Of a stretch of 64,000 nt of DNA, positions 16,879 through 26,332 are shown piece after piece. The DNA lies in the NCBI RefSeq assembly GCF_017873095.1, contig NZ_JAGGJU010000006.1, positions 1 to 64,000 of the forward strand, read 5' to 3'. This DNA comes from Heterorhizobium halophytocola. GTDB lineage: Bacteria; Pseudomonadota; Alphaproteobacteria; Rhizobiales; Rhizobiaceae. Numbering within the stretch: the first letter of the stretch is position 1; each line of letters begins with the position of its first letter. The translations under genes were made by a program, and so were the position numbers. The notes under the pieces are model-generated. The model ran no database searches. It had not been told where the DNA came from and was given only the letters and a program-made list of their open reading frames with translations.

Positions 16879-19440
16879 ATGTCAGGAAACGTCTTGCCAG
16901 CAATGCTTCGCCGCTCACCCTTGTCCTTGATCACTCTTCTGCTTGCCCTGCTGGTGGGCGCAATGGTGTTGCCCGGCGCATCGGCCCAGCCAATGACGCA
17001 AAACAATGTGCTGAGCCAGGCGAGCAGCCAGCTCGAAAAGGACAAGGCGCAACTGGCAGCGCTGCGCAAGCAGATCGATACAGACGAGGAAGACGACGCC
17101 ACACTGACCAGCATCAAGGCGAAGGTTGATGATACGGTTCAGGACCTGCAGCAGATCACCGCCGATCTCAAACCCCGGCTGGATCAGGTCAGCAAGCGGC
17201 TGGGCGAACTGGGCGAACCGCCCAAGGACGGCGAGCCTGCAGAGGCGCCGGAGGTGGCGCAGGAGCGTTCCAAGCTCAACGACGAAAAGGCCCAGCTGAA
17301 CGCGGTCAGCGGCCAGGCACAGGACTTGGCGACACAGGGCACGGATCTCTCCAATTCGATCATGGCGGTTCGCCGGCAGCTGTTTACCGCCCGCCTGCTG
17401 GAGCATACCGACATCTCGACGAACTTCGCAAACCAGGCGCTGAGCTCGGTATCGTCCGATTTCGTTCGCGGCGAGAAGCTGATTTCGGATTGGGCCAAAG
17501 GCGTCTGGGTTTCCAAGAAGGTGCCGCTGTTCATCGCCCTCATGCTGTCCCTGGCAACGGCGCTTCTGCTGCATTTTGCCGAGTACTGGCTGTTCGGCTC
17601 GGTGCTGCGCCGCGCACCGCGCAAGGACGATCCGAGCTATCTGAGCCGCATCTCGATTGCTTTCTGGTCGACGATCATGCCGACGCTGGCGCTGGGCGCC
17701 TTTCTCGTTGCCAGCTATTTCTTCCTGAAGACCTTCGGCGTGCTGACCGCTCAGATCGCACCGATTGCCGCCTCCTGCTTCAGCTTCGTCGGACTGGTCG
17801 TGTTCATCTGGCTGCTGTCCAGCGCCGTGCTCGCCCCCAACAGGCCGCATTGGCGGCTGGTCAGGCTCTCCAATCGCGGTGCGAAGAACGTGCGGATCTC
17901 GATCATGCTGATGGTCGTGCTGATCGGTCTCGATTTCGTCGTCGCAGCCCTGACCGAGGCGCTCAGTTCGCCGCTGGTGCTGACCGTGATGAAGAGCTTT
18001 CTCTCGTCCGTCCTGGTCGGACTGATCATGTTCTTCACCTCGTTCATGAAGCCGGTGCTGCCGGCCGATGGTGATCCGGAAGCCAAGGGGGTGGCATGGC
18101 CGCGGACGCTGGCGATCCTGATGCGGGTGATCGGCGCCATTCTCGTGCTGACGGCGGCGATCGGCTATGTCGGTCTTGCGCGTTTTCTCGCCGGCCAGAT
18201 CATCGCGACCGGCGGCGTGCTGACGACGATGTATATCGGCTTTCTCTCCGGCCGCGCGATTTCGGCGGCCGACCGGTTCGGCGAGACCCTGGTCGGCAAG
18301 GCGTTGCAGCGCCGGTTTTCGCTCTCCGACGTGGCGCTCGACCAGACGGGCATCGCCGTCGGTCTGCTGATCTATGTCTTCGTCGTGTTCATCGGCCTAC
18401 CGCTGATCCTGCTGTCATGGGGGTTCCGGCGCGAGGACCTGCAGTCGCTGATCTATCGCATCTTCACCGAGATCTCGATCGGCAGCATCCATATCTCGCT
18501 GGTCGGCATCCTGACCGGGGTCCTGCTGTTCGCGCTCGGGCTGCTCGCCACCCGCTGGCTGCAGAACTGGCTGGACGGCAATGTCATGGCCCGCTCGCAG
18601 GTCGATACCGGTGTGCGCAATTCGGTGCGCACGGTGGCCGGCTATATCGGCACGGCGATCGCCGGCCTGATCGGCATCTCGGCGGCCGGCATCGATCTTT
18701 CGAGCCTGGCGCTGGTTGCCGGTGCACTGTCGCTGGGTATCGGTTTCGGCCTGCAGAACATCGTGCAGAATTTCGTCTCCGGGCTGATCCTGCTGGCCGA
18801 GCGGCCGTTCAAGGTGGGCGACTGGGTCGCCACCGGGGCGACCGAGGGGTTCGTCCGGCGGATCTCGGTGCGGGCGACCGAAATCGAGACCTTCCAGCGC
18901 CAGTCGATCATCGTGCCGAATTCCGAACTGATCAACGCCTCGGTCGGCAACTGGACCCACCGGAACCGGCTGGCGCGTATCGACGTGCCGATCGGCGTGT
19001 CCTATGACGCCGATCCCAACGAGGTCATCCGCATTCTCGGCGAAGTCGGCCGCGAGCAGGAAGGCGTGCTGTCCAATCCCGAGCCCTTCGTCATCTTCCT
19101 CGGCTTCGGCGATTCGTCGCTCGACTTCCAGCTCTGCGTCTTCGTGCCAGATATCCTCGACAGCCTGGGCGTCAAGAACGGCGTGCGCGTTGCGATCTTC
19201 CAGCGGTTCAAGGCGGAGGGGATCTCGATCCCGTTCCCGCAACGCGACGTCAACTTCTTCGTGCAGGGACAGCGCGCGGCGGATGCGGATACGGCGGCCG
19301 CCACGGCTGCCGCCATGCAGCAGGCGCCGCGTCGCTCGTCGGCAACGCCGGAGCAGCGCGGACTGTTCGAGACCGGCGCCCTGCCGGACGAGGACGACGG
19401 GATCGACGGCGACATGAACGGCGACAGCGAGAAGTCTTGA
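16879..19440 (+). CDS. Large MscS-family mechanosensitive channel (DUF3772 type)
   Basis: An 853-residue inner-membrane channel that probably releases solutes on osmotic down-shock. A signal peptide (to about residue 37, ASAQP) leads into a periplasmic coiled-coil region of about 160 residues (SSQLEKDKAQLAALRKQI and following), the DUF3772 pattern. About ten membrane helices follow. The MscS core includes the pore helix LVAGALSLGIGFGLQNIVQN and then FVSGLILLAERPFKVGDWV. The tail after residue 800 is acidic and disordered. The 5' choice is not certain: ATG at 16879 has only a weak GAGA site and ATG at 16903 is an alternative. Confidence 0.88.
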   Translation: MSGNVLPAMLRRSPLSLITLLLALLVGAMVLPGASAQPMTQNNVLSQASSQLEKDKAQLAALRKQIDTDEEDDATLTSIKAKVDDTVQDLQQITADLKPRLDQVSKRLGELGEPPKDGEPAEAPEVAQERSKLNDEKAQLNAVSGQAQDLATQGTDLSNSIMAVRRQLFTARLLEHTDISTNFANQALSSVSSDFVRGEKLISDWAKGVWVSKKVPLFIALMLSLATALLLHFAEYWLFGSVLRRAPRKDDPSYLSRISIAFWSTIMPTLALGAFLVASYFFLKTFGVLTAQIAPIAASCFSFVGLVVFIWLLSSAVLAPNRPHWRLVRLSNRGAKNVRISIMLMVVLIGLDFVVAALTEALSSPLVLTVMKSFLSSVLVGLIMFFTSFMKPVLPADGDPEAKGVAWPRTLAILMRVIGAILVLTAAIGYVGLARFLAGQIIATGGVLTTMYIGFLSGRAISAADRFGETLVGKALQRRFSLSDVALDQTGIAVGLLIYVFVVFIGLPLILLSWGFRREDLQSLIYRIFTEISIGSIHISLVGILTGVLLFALGLLATRWLQNWLDGNVMARSQVDTGVRNSVRTVAGYIGTAIAGLIGISAAGIDLSSLALVAGALSLGIGFGLQNIVQNFVSGLILLAERPFKVGDWVATGATEGFVRRISVRATEIETFQRQSIIVPNSELINASVGNWTHRNRLARIDVPIGVSYDADPNEVIRILGEVGREQEGVLSNPEPFVIFLGFGDSSLDFQLCVFVPDILDSLGVKNGVRVAIFQRFKAEGISIPFPQRDVNFFVQGQRAADADTAAATAAAMQQAPRRSSATPEQRGLFETGALPDEDDGIDGDMNGDSEKS

Positions 19441-19664
19441 GAGGCGGGGCGCTTTATTTCCGTCTTTCTGTGCCGATCAGGGACAGGCGCAGTCTTGCGG
19501 GGCGTGTCGGCACGGTGCCGGCGTTCCCGGGCATATCGCCGCGGTTTCCCTGCGAAGACTAGATGCGATTTTGTTATTTTATCTATGGATTTAGTGTTTA
19601 ACGCTTCTCTAAGCGGTTCGCCGTATGCTCAGCTGATTGAAACTGTTTTCAGTAAAGGTATATC

Positions 19665-20492
19665 ATGGCAGAGCTCGGCGTTTCCGGTGTGCAGTATTCC
19701 GGCGAAAAATTTCCCAACGCCCGGATCATCGTGGCCGAGGATTCCAATGTATTCACGTCGATGATCTCGACGCGTCTGAAGGAATTGTTCGAACTCGAAG
19801 TCGAGATATGCCGGACCTTCGAAGATCTGCAGGTCGCCAACGAAATGGCCGATGAGCCGATCACGCTGGCTGTCTCCAACATCAATCTGCCGGGCGCCGA
19901 CAATGGCGAGGCGCTTGAATATCTGGTCGATTGCAACGTGCCGACCATCGTCTTTACCGGCACGCTGAGCGAGGCGGCGCGCGATCGACTGCTGAAGAAG
20001 GACATTGTCGACTACGTGCTGAAGGACAATATCTTCGCCGTCGACATGCTGGCCGAGGCAATCTATCGTTTTCTCACCAATCATCGCCATCATGTCCTGA
20101 TCGTCGACGACAGCATCACCGCACGCACGCTGCTGACCAGCCGGTTGAAGCGCTACAATTTCCGCGTCAGCAGCGCCGAAGATGGCGCCAAGGCGCTGCA
20201 GATCCTGAAATCGAGCCCGGATATCGGCCTGGTCGTCACCGACTACAACATGCCGGATATCGACGGTTTCGAACTGACCCGGCGCATTCGCGGCGCCCGG
20301 GGCTCGCACGAATTGCGCATCATCGGCGTCAGTTCGTCGACCAGTCGCCTGCTGTCGGCGAAATTCCTCAAGGTCGGCGGCAACGATTTCATGCTGCGCC
20401 CCTTCATCGACGAGGAATTCTATTGCCGCGTCAACCAGAACCTCGACACGCTGGTGCAGATCCAGGCTAGCCAGAAGCGCATTCCGGCCTGA
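19665..20492 (+). CDS. Response regulator with two receiver domains
   Basis: A 275-residue protein made of two receiver domains and no output domain. Receiver 1 (about residues 20-140) has the acidic pair E25/D26, T98 and K120, but the phosphoacceptor position is Asn72 (SNINLPG). Receiver 2 (143-265) has D148/D149 and phosphoacceptor D193 (VVTDYNMPD), but the conserved Lys is Arg245 (FMLRPF). Only receiver 2 is likely to be phosphorylated. Two-receiver proteins can act as phosphate-transfer or scaffold components. The start ATG at 19665 has AAAGG upstream. A histidine kinase lies 3.4 kb away, with no evidence of partnership. Confidence 0.85.
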   Translation: MAELGVSGVQYSGEKFPNARIIVAEDSNVFTSMISTRLKELFELEVEICRTFEDLQVANEMADEPITLAVSNINLPGADNGEALEYLVDCNVPTIVFTGTLSEAARDRLLKKDIVDYVLKDNIFAVDMLAEAIYRFLTNHRHHVLIVDDSITARTLLTSRLKRYNFRVSSAEDGAKALQILKSSPDIGLVVTDYNMPDIDGFELTRRIRGARGSHELRIIGVSSSTSRLLSAKFLKVGGNDFMLRPFIDEEFYCRVNQNLDTLVQIQASQKRIPA

Positions 20493-20522
20493 CATCCGCC
20501 ACGCCGGCCGCGGCGTTCGCCG

Positions 20523-21230
20523 TCAATCCTTGAGGGTGACACGATCGGCGCGCATTTCCACCGCGCTCAGCGTTTCGAGGAAACTCATTCCAAGCAGGCT
20601 TTCCTGCAACTGGCCCTCTTCGGTCACGACCGCTGTGACGTCGTGGCGCACGATCGGGCCGAGGGCGACGCTCGGCAGGCGGATCGGGGCTGCGAGCGCC
20701 CGGCCGTTGGCGGTGTAGATCGTGCGGGTGAACGACAGGCTGTCGGGATCGATGCCGGCGCGGATCGCATCCCCATAAGTCAGTGCAATCGAGGTGGCGC
20801 CGGTGTCGAGCAGCATCGGCAGGGTGGCGGGGCCGACGGTCACCTCGGCCTTGTAATGTCCACCGAGACGCTTGCGCAGGATGACGGACTGGCCGCCATT
20901 GCCGCTGCGGGCGACTTCCATCCGTCCGGGTATCAGTTCGCCCATGACCCGGTTGCCGACATCCTGCAACTGGTCGCGATAGCCATAGCCAGCCACGAGC
21001 ACGACGACCACGCAGACCCAGACCAGGAGCTGCAGCAGGCGGGTCGGCAGAAGCCTGCCGCTGCGCAGCACGCCGATCGACAGCAGGGCTGCGAAGGGGG
21101 CGAGCGCCACCATGCTGCCAAACCGGTCATTGGCTATGCCGAAGCTCTGGCCGCTCTCGTTGTTGTAGAGCAATATCGCAAGGCCGATGCCGAGAATGGC
21201 AAAGACCAGGATCAGGAATCTATCCCTCAA
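20523..21230 (-). CDS. Membrane-anchored retropepsin-like aspartic protease (TIGR02281 type)
   Basis: A predicted single-Asp aspartic protease of about 235 residues. Three N-terminal membrane segments (LILVFAILGIGLAILLY, VALAPFAALLSIGVL and LLQLLVWVCVVVVLVAGY) are followed by a domain with the catalytic motif LLDTGATSIALT. This matches the bacterial clan AA proteases that function as homodimers. I chose a TTG start at 21230, which has GGAAGGA eight bases upstream and overlaps the end of the DUF1289 gene by 11 bases; a longer frame upstream would be antisense-like and lacks sense. Substrates are unknown. Confidence 0.78.
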   Translation of the reverse strand: MRDRFLILVFAILGIGLAILLYNNESGQSFGIANDRFGSMVALAPFAALLSIGVLRSGRLLPTRLLQLLVWVCVVVVLVAGYGYRDQLQDVGNRVMGELIPGRMEVARSGNGGQSVILRKRLGGHYKAEVTVGPATLPMLLDTGATSIALTYGDAIRAGIDPDSLSFTRTIYTANGRALAAPIRLPSVALGPIVRHDVTAVVTEEGQLQESLLGMSFLETLSAVEMRADRVTLKD

Positions 21231-21468
21231 GGACGTTATCCTTCCCACGGGCCAGACGCCTGCGCCGGGTTTCACGGCGAGGTTTGCGCTCGATGGTTTC
21301 GAGGCGGGCGGGCAGGGCCTGCATGATCGATCGGCGCTCGGCGTCGCTATAGGCGATCCATTGCGCGATCTCGTCGCGCGTGCGCCCGCAGCCGAAACAG
21401 TAGCCGGTCTTGTCGTCGTCCATGGCGCAGACAAGGATACAGGGTGATTCCATAGGGCCTTCCGTCAT
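21220..21468 (-). CDS. DUF1289 family protein
   Basis: A small Cys-containing protein of 82 residues. Cysteines 10, 14, 24 and 27 form the DUF1289 pattern SPCILVC-x9-CFGCGRT, which looks like a metal-binding site. The C-terminus is very Arg-rich (ERKPRRETRRRRLARGK). The start at 21468 is preferred because GGAGG lies five bases before it, although ATG at 21480 is in frame. It is directly upstream of, and overlaps, the aspartic protease gene, so the two are probably co-translated. Function unknown. Confidence 0.85.
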   Translation of the reverse strand: MTEGPMESPCILVCAMDDDKTGYCFGCGRTRDEIAQWIAYSDAERRSIMQALPARLETIERKPRRETRRRRLARGKDNVLEG

Positions 21469-21535
21469 CGAGACCTCCATTGCGCCGTAACAGCGCCTGC
21501 CGGCCTTCGTTCATGTCCATCTTAATATTGGGATT

Positions 21536-22324
21536 TCAGACGACGAGGGCAAGGCATGCGAGGGCCGCGACCTCGGCGACCTGCTGGCAGCCGCCGATCG
21601 TGTCGCCGGTGTGCCCGTCGAGCAGCGAACGGACCCGTGAGGTGAAGGCGAACGTCGCGGCAACAGTGGCGAGGATCGCAACGATCAGGCCGTGAAAGGG
21701 CAGGGCCAGCACCATGGATGCGACCGCCATCAGGGCGGCAACGGCCACGGCCGCCAGTGTGGCATCCTTGTCGGGCACGCCGGCGCCGGCTGCAACGCCG
21801 GCGCCTGGCGGCCTTGCGGATGCCAGCGCATGCCAATGCCAGACCATGGCGGCACGGCTGAGCGCGGCCACGACCGGCAGCACTAGAGCGGTGGCAAAGG
21901 CCGTAAGGACTGTGCCGATCGCGGCAAGCGCTGCGACGCGCAACCCGATCGAGACGATGAGCGCGATGACGCCATAGGTGCCGACGCGGCTGTCCTTCAT
22001 GATCGAGAGGCGCTGCTCGCGGTCCCCGCCTCCGCCCAGGCCATCGGCGCAGTCGGCAAGTCCGTCTTCATGCAGGGCGCCGCTGATGGCGATCTGCAGC
22101 ACGACGGCGAGCAGGGCCGTCAGCAGCCCGTTGCAGCCGGCGCCAAGAAGCAGGCCGAAAAGCAGGGCCGAGGGCAGGGCGGCGATGGCGCCGGCCACCG
22201 GGAATGTCGCCGATTGTTGCGACAGGCTGCTCGGTCGGCCTTCGAATGCTACGGCTGGCACCGGCAGGCGGGTGAGGAAGGCCAGCGCACGGCCGGTGTC
22301 GCGAAAATACCCGTCAAGATCCAT
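21536..22324 (-). CDS. cobV: Adenosylcobinamide-GDP ribazoletransferase (cobalamin synthase)
   Basis: A polytopic inner-membrane enzyme of about 262 residues that joins adenosylcobinamide-GDP with alpha-ribazole in the last steps of cobalamin synthesis. The metal-binding motif is [15 protein letters not shown], followed by [15 protein letters not shown] and, near the C-terminus, [18 protein letters not shown], all typical of CobS/CobV. Ala/Val/Leu-rich membrane segments lie between them. I chose ATG at 22324; ATG codons further upstream are in frame. It is divergent from cobT, whose product makes the alpha-ribazole phosphate for this step. Confidence 0.93.
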   Translation of the reverse strand: MDLDGYFRDTGRALAFLTRLPVPAVAFEGRPSSLSQQSATFPVAGAIAALPSALLFGLLLGAGCNGLLTALLAVVLQIAISGALHEDGLADCADGLGGGGDREQRLSIMKDSRVGTYGVIALIVSIGLRVAALAAIGTVLTAFATALVLPVVAALSRAAMVWHWHALASARPPGAGVAAGAGVPDKDATLAAVAVAALMAVASMVLALPFHGLIVAILATVAATFAFTSRVRSLLDGHTGDTIGGCQQVAEVAALACLALVV

Positions 22325-22448
22325 GGGGCTCGAAAACTCTCCTCTGGCAGACCCTTGCATGTCGCTTTTCGTGTTGTCGCCACGCGGTCGGCTGATTATG
22401 ACAGGCACAAAGCATCAAACGAACCGAGAAGACAAGAAAGCATTGCAC

Positions 22449-23474
22449 ATGAGTGTCACCGGCCTGCCCTTCGACGATTTCCGCGCGCTTTTGAAGGACC
22501 TTCCCGGCCCGGAGACCGCAAGCCTCGTGACCGCGCGTGACCGGGACCGCCAGCTGACAAAGCCGCCGGGGGCGCTCGGCCGGCTGGAGGAAATCGCCAT
22601 GTGGCTTGCCGCCTGGAGCGGCCGTGCACCGGCGGTCAACCGTCCGCTGGTGGCGATCTTCGCCGGCAATCATGGAGTGACCCGGCACGGCGTGACGCCA
22701 TTTCCGCCGTCCGTCACCAAGCAGATGATCGACAATTTTGCAGCCGGCGGTGCGGCAATCAACCAGATCTGCGTCACCTACGACCTCGGCCTGAAGATCT
22801 TCGACCTGGCGCTGGATTATCCGACCGGTGACATCACCACCGAGCCGGCACTGTCGGAACGCGACTGCGCGGCGACCATGGCCTTCGGCATGGAGGCCGT
22901 GGCCGGCGGCACCGATCTGCTGGCGATCGGCGAGATGGGGATCGGCAACACGACGATTGCGGCCGCCATCAATCTTGCGCTTTACGGCGGCGAGGCCGAG
23001 GACTGGGTGGGACCGGGCACGGGCTCGGAAGGCGCAGTGCTGGCCCGCAAGATCGATGCGGTGAAGCGTGCCGTCGAATTCCACCGGGAACATCTGTCGG
23101 ATCCGCTGGAGGTGCTGCGCCGTCTCGGCGGACGGGAGATCGCCGCCATGGCCGGCGCCATCCTGGCCGCGCGCATGCAGCGCGTGCCGGTTCTGCTCGA
23201 CGGCTATGTTTCGACGGCTGCCGGTGCCATCCTGAAGGCGATCAATCCGTCCGCGCTCGACCATTGCCTGATCGGTCATGTTTCGGCAGAGCCCGGCCAC
23301 CTGAAGGCGATAGAGAGGCTGGGCAAGACGCCGCTGCTGGCACTCGGCATGCGTCTTGGCGAAGGCACCGGTGCGGCGCTTGCTGCCGGTATCGTCAAGG
23401 CTGCCGCGGCCTGCCATTCCGGCATGGCGACCTTTGAAATGGCCGGCGTTGCGAACAAGACCGATGCGCACTGA
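22449..23474 (+). CDS. cobT: Nicotinate-nucleotide--dimethylbenzimidazole phosphoribosyltransferase
   Basis: A 341-residue cytoplasmic enzyme that makes alpha-ribazole phosphate from nicotinate mononucleotide and dimethylbenzimidazole for cobalamin. Visible landmarks are KPPGALGRLEEIAMWLA near residue 40, FAGNHGVTRHGVTPFP, the active-site region AIGEMGIGNTTIAAAI, GPGTGSEGAVLARK, and LLDGYVSTAAGAIL. The ATG at 22449 is chosen from the family N-terminus; a much longer frame upstream is antisense to cobV. The 124-bp gap to cobV is too short for a full cobalamin riboswitch and none is seen. Confidence 0.95.
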   Translation: MSVTGLPFDDFRALLKDLPGPETASLVTARDRDRQLTKPPGALGRLEEIAMWLAAWSGRAPAVNRPLVAIFAGNHGVTRHGVTPFPPSVTKQMIDNFAAGGAAINQICVTYDLGLKIFDLALDYPTGDITTEPALSERDCAATMAFGMEAVAGGTDLLAIGEMGIGNTTIAAAINLALYGGEAEDWVGPGTGSEGAVLARKIDAVKRAVEFHREHLSDPLEVLRRLGGREIAAMAGAILAARMQRVPVLLDGYVSTAAGAILKAINPSALDHCLIGHVSAEPGHLKAIERLGKTPLLALGMRLGEGTGAALAAGIVKAAAACHSGMATFEMAGVANKTDAH

Positions 23475-23484
23475 TCCCGGGAAG

Positions 23485-23892
23485 ATGTCTGTCGAGGCGG
23501 AAGAGACGGTCAAGGCCGAGCCGGTATTCGAGAAGAAGGTCGGGCTCGACCACCTGTTCGCCGCCGCCCGCTATTCGTCCCAGGGCTTTCGCCGGCTGCT
23601 CGGCGAGGCGGCGTTCCGCCACGAGCTGATCGCGTTTGCAGCCGGGCTTGTCGTGTTTGCGCTTGTCGGCGCGACCTTCCTCCAGTTCATCGGCTTCGTC
23701 GTGCTGATGGCGATCCTGTTTGCCGTAGAGGCACTGAACACGGCGATCGAGGAGCTGGTCGACCGCATCTCGCCCGAGATTTCCACGGTCGGCCGCAACG
23801 CCAAGGATCTCGGATCCTTCGCCGTGTTCTGCATGCTGGTGTCGAACGGGCTTTTTGCGCTCTATGTGGTGATCGGCGGATTGTTCTTCTGA
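23485..23892 (+). CDS. dgkA: Diacylglycerol kinase
   Basis: A small inner-membrane enzyme of 135 residues that phosphorylates diacylglycerol, recycling it from membrane-derived glucan synthesis. The DgkA signature EALNTAIEELVDRIS is present, and three membrane helices are visible, as expected. The N-terminal soluble extension is longer than in E. coli, with FAAARYSSQGFRRLLGEAAF matching the conserved amphipathic part. ATG at 23485 is used; an in-frame ATG at 23464 overlaps the cobT stop and would add seven residues. It is 10 bp from cobT and is probably in one operon with it. Confidence 0.93.
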   Translation: MSVEAEETVKAEPVFEKKVGLDHLFAAARYSSQGFRRLLGEAAFRHELIAFAAGLVVFALVGATFLQFIGFVVLMAILFAVEALNTAIEELVDRISPEISTVGRNAKDLGSFAVFCMLVSNGLFALYVVIGGLFF

Positions 23893-23928
23893 CCGCGCCC
23901 GGTGGTCTGCCGGATCGGACCGGGATGC

Positions 23929-25464
23929 TCAGGCGAACTGGCGCTTGCGGGGGGTGACCGCGGGGGTCTCGCTGATCGCCGGCAGGCTCTGCAGGACGCG
24001 GCTGGACGGCAGGATGGCGATGACTTCTGTGCCGTCGCGCAGCTTCGACTTCAGCTTGAACTCGCCGCCATGCTTGGACAGGATGGCCTGCACGATCGGC
24101 AGGCCGAGACCGGTGCCCTGTTCGGCGCTCTTGATCGCGATCGAGCCCTGACCGAAGGCTGACAAGACGACCGGAATCTCCTCTTCCGGAATGCCGGGGC
24201 CATTGTCGCGAATGGCGACATACTGGCCGCCACCGGCGGTCCAGCCGACCTTCAGCATGATCTCCCCGCCCTGGGGGGTGAATTTCACCGCATTGGAGAG
24301 CAGGTTCAGCACCACCTGGCGCACGGCCTTCTCGTCGGCCCAGACCTGTGGCAGATGCGGCTCGAACTGATGGCCGATGGAGATGTTCTTGGCGCGCGCC
24401 CGCAGCTGGACCATGCCGAGGCAGTCCTCGGCCAGTTCCAGCAGGCTGATCGCACTCTCGTTGAGTTCGTATTTGCCGGCCTCGATGCGCGAGAGGTCGA
24501 GAATCTCGTTGATCAGATTCAGAAGATGCTGGCCCGAACGGTGGATGTCGCCGGAATATTCCTTGTAGAGCGCGTTGTTGAGCGGCCCCAGAACCTCGTT
24601 GGCCATGACTTCGGAAAACCCGAGAATGGCGTTCAGCGGCGTGCGCAGTTCGTGCGACATCGAAGCCAGGAAGCGGGACTTCGCCATATTGGCCTCCTCG
24701 GCCCGGCGGCGCGCCTCGTCGGACATGGATTTCGCCACTTCGAGCTCGGCGATCAGGTCGTCCTTCTCGCTCTGGAACGAGGTGAGCGACAGGCTGTTCT
24801 GGTAGAGGCGATCGGTCACGTAGATGAAGAAGATCATCGCCGTGGTGAACATCGCGGTGATGCCGATCTGCAGCGGGTCGCGGGTGATCAGAGACAGGCT
24901 GACAAGCGCCATCACCGTCGGGATGAAGGCGAACAGCACCGCGCGGCGCAGCAGGATGTTGGACATCGCCGTGACCGACAGCACGACGAGCAGCACGGCG
25001 CCCTTGTAGAAGGTGAAGGTGTCGCCGCTGCAGGTGTCGCAGCTCTGGAAGGAGAACATCGCCCAGCAGACGCCCATGGCGCACTGGCTGAGGATCAGGG
25101 TCCGGGTCCAGCGACCGAGGGTCAGCGGGGTAATCTCGCTGCGCGCCGCCTTGCGCGCCAGCAGGACGTTCAGCGCATGGATCGACAGGGTGAACAGGGT
25201 CCAGATCGCCAGCGTCGGGGAGGCGCTGACATAGGTGCCGATGCCGCCGACCAGAAGAGCCAGAAAGGGAATGATCGCGGCGCTGTGCAGGACGGATTGT
25301 ATGTAGGCTTTCAGCACGTCGCAGCTCAGCGCCGGTCCCCCCGAATGGGTCGACTGCAGTCGCTCGCGTGTCGAGCGCACGGTTCGCGACACCGCCTTGT
25401 TGCGGTGCTTGCGGGTCAGGTCGACAACATTCTTGTCTGTTGAGGAACTCGTTTCGTGGGTCAT
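23929..25464 (-). CDS. Membrane sensor histidine kinase (PleC/DivJ/PdhS-like)
   Basis: A 511-residue inner-membrane kinase. Six or seven hydrophobic segments cover about residues 55-225, followed by a short coiled coil (SEKDDLIAELEVAKSMSDEA). The phosphoacceptor motif SHELRTPLNAILGFSEVM is of the kind found in PleC, DivJ and PdhS kinases, which act on DivK. The N box is NLLSNAVKFT, G1 is DNGPGIPEEE and G2 is GTGLGLPIV. In Agrobacterium a related kinase without PAS domains (PdhS2) is known; synteny with dgkA and cobT would support that identity, but I cannot check it. The ATG at 25464 lacks a clear ribosome binding site; TTG at 25473 is possible. Confidence 0.85.
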   Translation of the reverse strand: MTHETSSSTDKNVVDLTRKHRNKAVSRTVRSTRERLQSTHSGGPALSCDVLKAYIQSVLHSAAIIPFLALLVGGIGTYVSASPTLAIWTLFTLSIHALNVLLARKAARSEITPLTLGRWTRTLILSQCAMGVCWAMFSFQSCDTCSGDTFTFYKGAVLLVVLSVTAMSNILLRRAVLFAFIPTVMALVSLSLITRDPLQIGITAMFTTAMIFFIYVTDRLYQNSLSLTSFQSEKDDLIAELEVAKSMSDEARRRAEEANMAKSRFLASMSHELRTPLNAILGFSEVMANEVLGPLNNALYKEYSGDIHRSGQHLLNLINEILDLSRIEAGKYELNESAISLLELAEDCLGMVQLRARAKNISIGHQFEPHLPQVWADEKAVRQVVLNLLSNAVKFTPQGGEIMLKVGWTAGGGQYVAIRDNGPGIPEEEIPVVLSAFGQGSIAIKSAEQGTGLGLPIVQAILSKHGGEFKLKSKLRDGTEVIAILPSSRVLQSLPAISETPAVTPRKRQFA

Positions 25465-25644
25465 CGCTGGCAATGGTTGGCCGTTTCCCGGTCAGTGTAG
25501 TCGGCAGGGTGTTAAGAAGTTGCTTTCAAGAAAGGATTTGTTGGTGATTTGGGCAAAAAGATCCAAAGCTCGCCTTTTTGTCCGGATAGCGATTGTCGTC
25601 CGCGCATTAGCAGTTTCATCTAAGCCTATGGGGAACATGACTTT

Positions 25645-26271
25645 ATGGGGGATGTCGACGAGTTGCGGCAGGCGATTGCGCGCTGTCGGACGTGCCGCGA
25701 CGATCCGGCCGGCGGCGAAATCAGGCGCCTGCCGCACGAGCCGCGCCCGGTTTGCGTGGTGTCCGCCAGGGCTAAAATCTTAATAGCCGGCCAAGCGCCG
25801 GGCCTCCGGGTGCATGAGAGCGGCCTGCCGTTCAACGACGCTTCCGGCGACCGCTTGCGCAGCTGGCTCGGCGTGGATCGTGAAGCCTTCTATGCGCCGG
25901 ACAATTTCGCCATTGTGCCGATGGGCTTCTGCTTTCCGGGCTATGATACTGACGGCCACGACCTTCCGCCGCGGCGCGAATGCGCGCCGCTCTGGCGCGC
26001 GCGGGTGCTTTCGGCGATGCCGCAGATCGAACTGGTTCTGGCGATCGGCCAGCATGCGCAGCGCTGGCATCTGGGCAGTCGTCGGCACAAGACGATGACC
26101 GAGACCGTGCGGCAATGGCGGGAAAGCTTCCTGGCCAACGATATCCAGCCTCGGGTTCTGCCTTTGCCGCATCCGAGCTGGCGCAACACGGGCTGGCTGA
26201 AACGCAATGCCTGGTTCGAGGAGGCAGTATTGCCTGTGCTCAAACGGGAAGTTGCGGTCAGACTGGGGTAG
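25645..26271 (+). CDS. Uracil-DNA glycosylase family protein
   Basis: A 208-residue member of the uracil-DNA glycosylase superfamily. The uracil-binding motif I region reads AGQAPGLRVHESGLPFNDASGDRLRSWL, and motif II reads PLPHPSWRN near the C-terminus. Motif I has Gln-Ala-Pro-Gly in place of the family 4 form GEAPG, so glycosylase activity is likely but not certain. Two N-terminal cysteines (CRTC) occur, but the four-Cys iron-sulphur pattern of family 4 is not complete. The ATG at 25645 follows GGGGAAC. Confidence 0.8.
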   Translation: MGDVDELRQAIARCRTCRDDPAGGEIRRLPHEPRPVCVVSARAKILIAGQAPGLRVHESGLPFNDASGDRLRSWLGVDREAFYAPDNFAIVPMGFCFPGYDTDGHDLPPRRECAPLWRARVLSAMPQIELVLAIGQHAQRWHLGSRRHKTMTETVRQWRESFLANDIQPRVLPLPHPSWRNTGWLKRNAWFEEAVLPVLKREVAVRLG

Positions 26272-26332
26272 TCGGCGCTTTTCGTCGGCAGCGAATCCGG
26301 TTTATACCGGTTGGGACTTCGAAAGGCATATC

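Noticed and set aside
22325-22448. Cobalamin riboswitch between cobV and cobT
   Set aside because: The divergent gap is 124 bp and shows no B12-box-like segment or long paired structure; too short for a full riboswitch plus two promoters.
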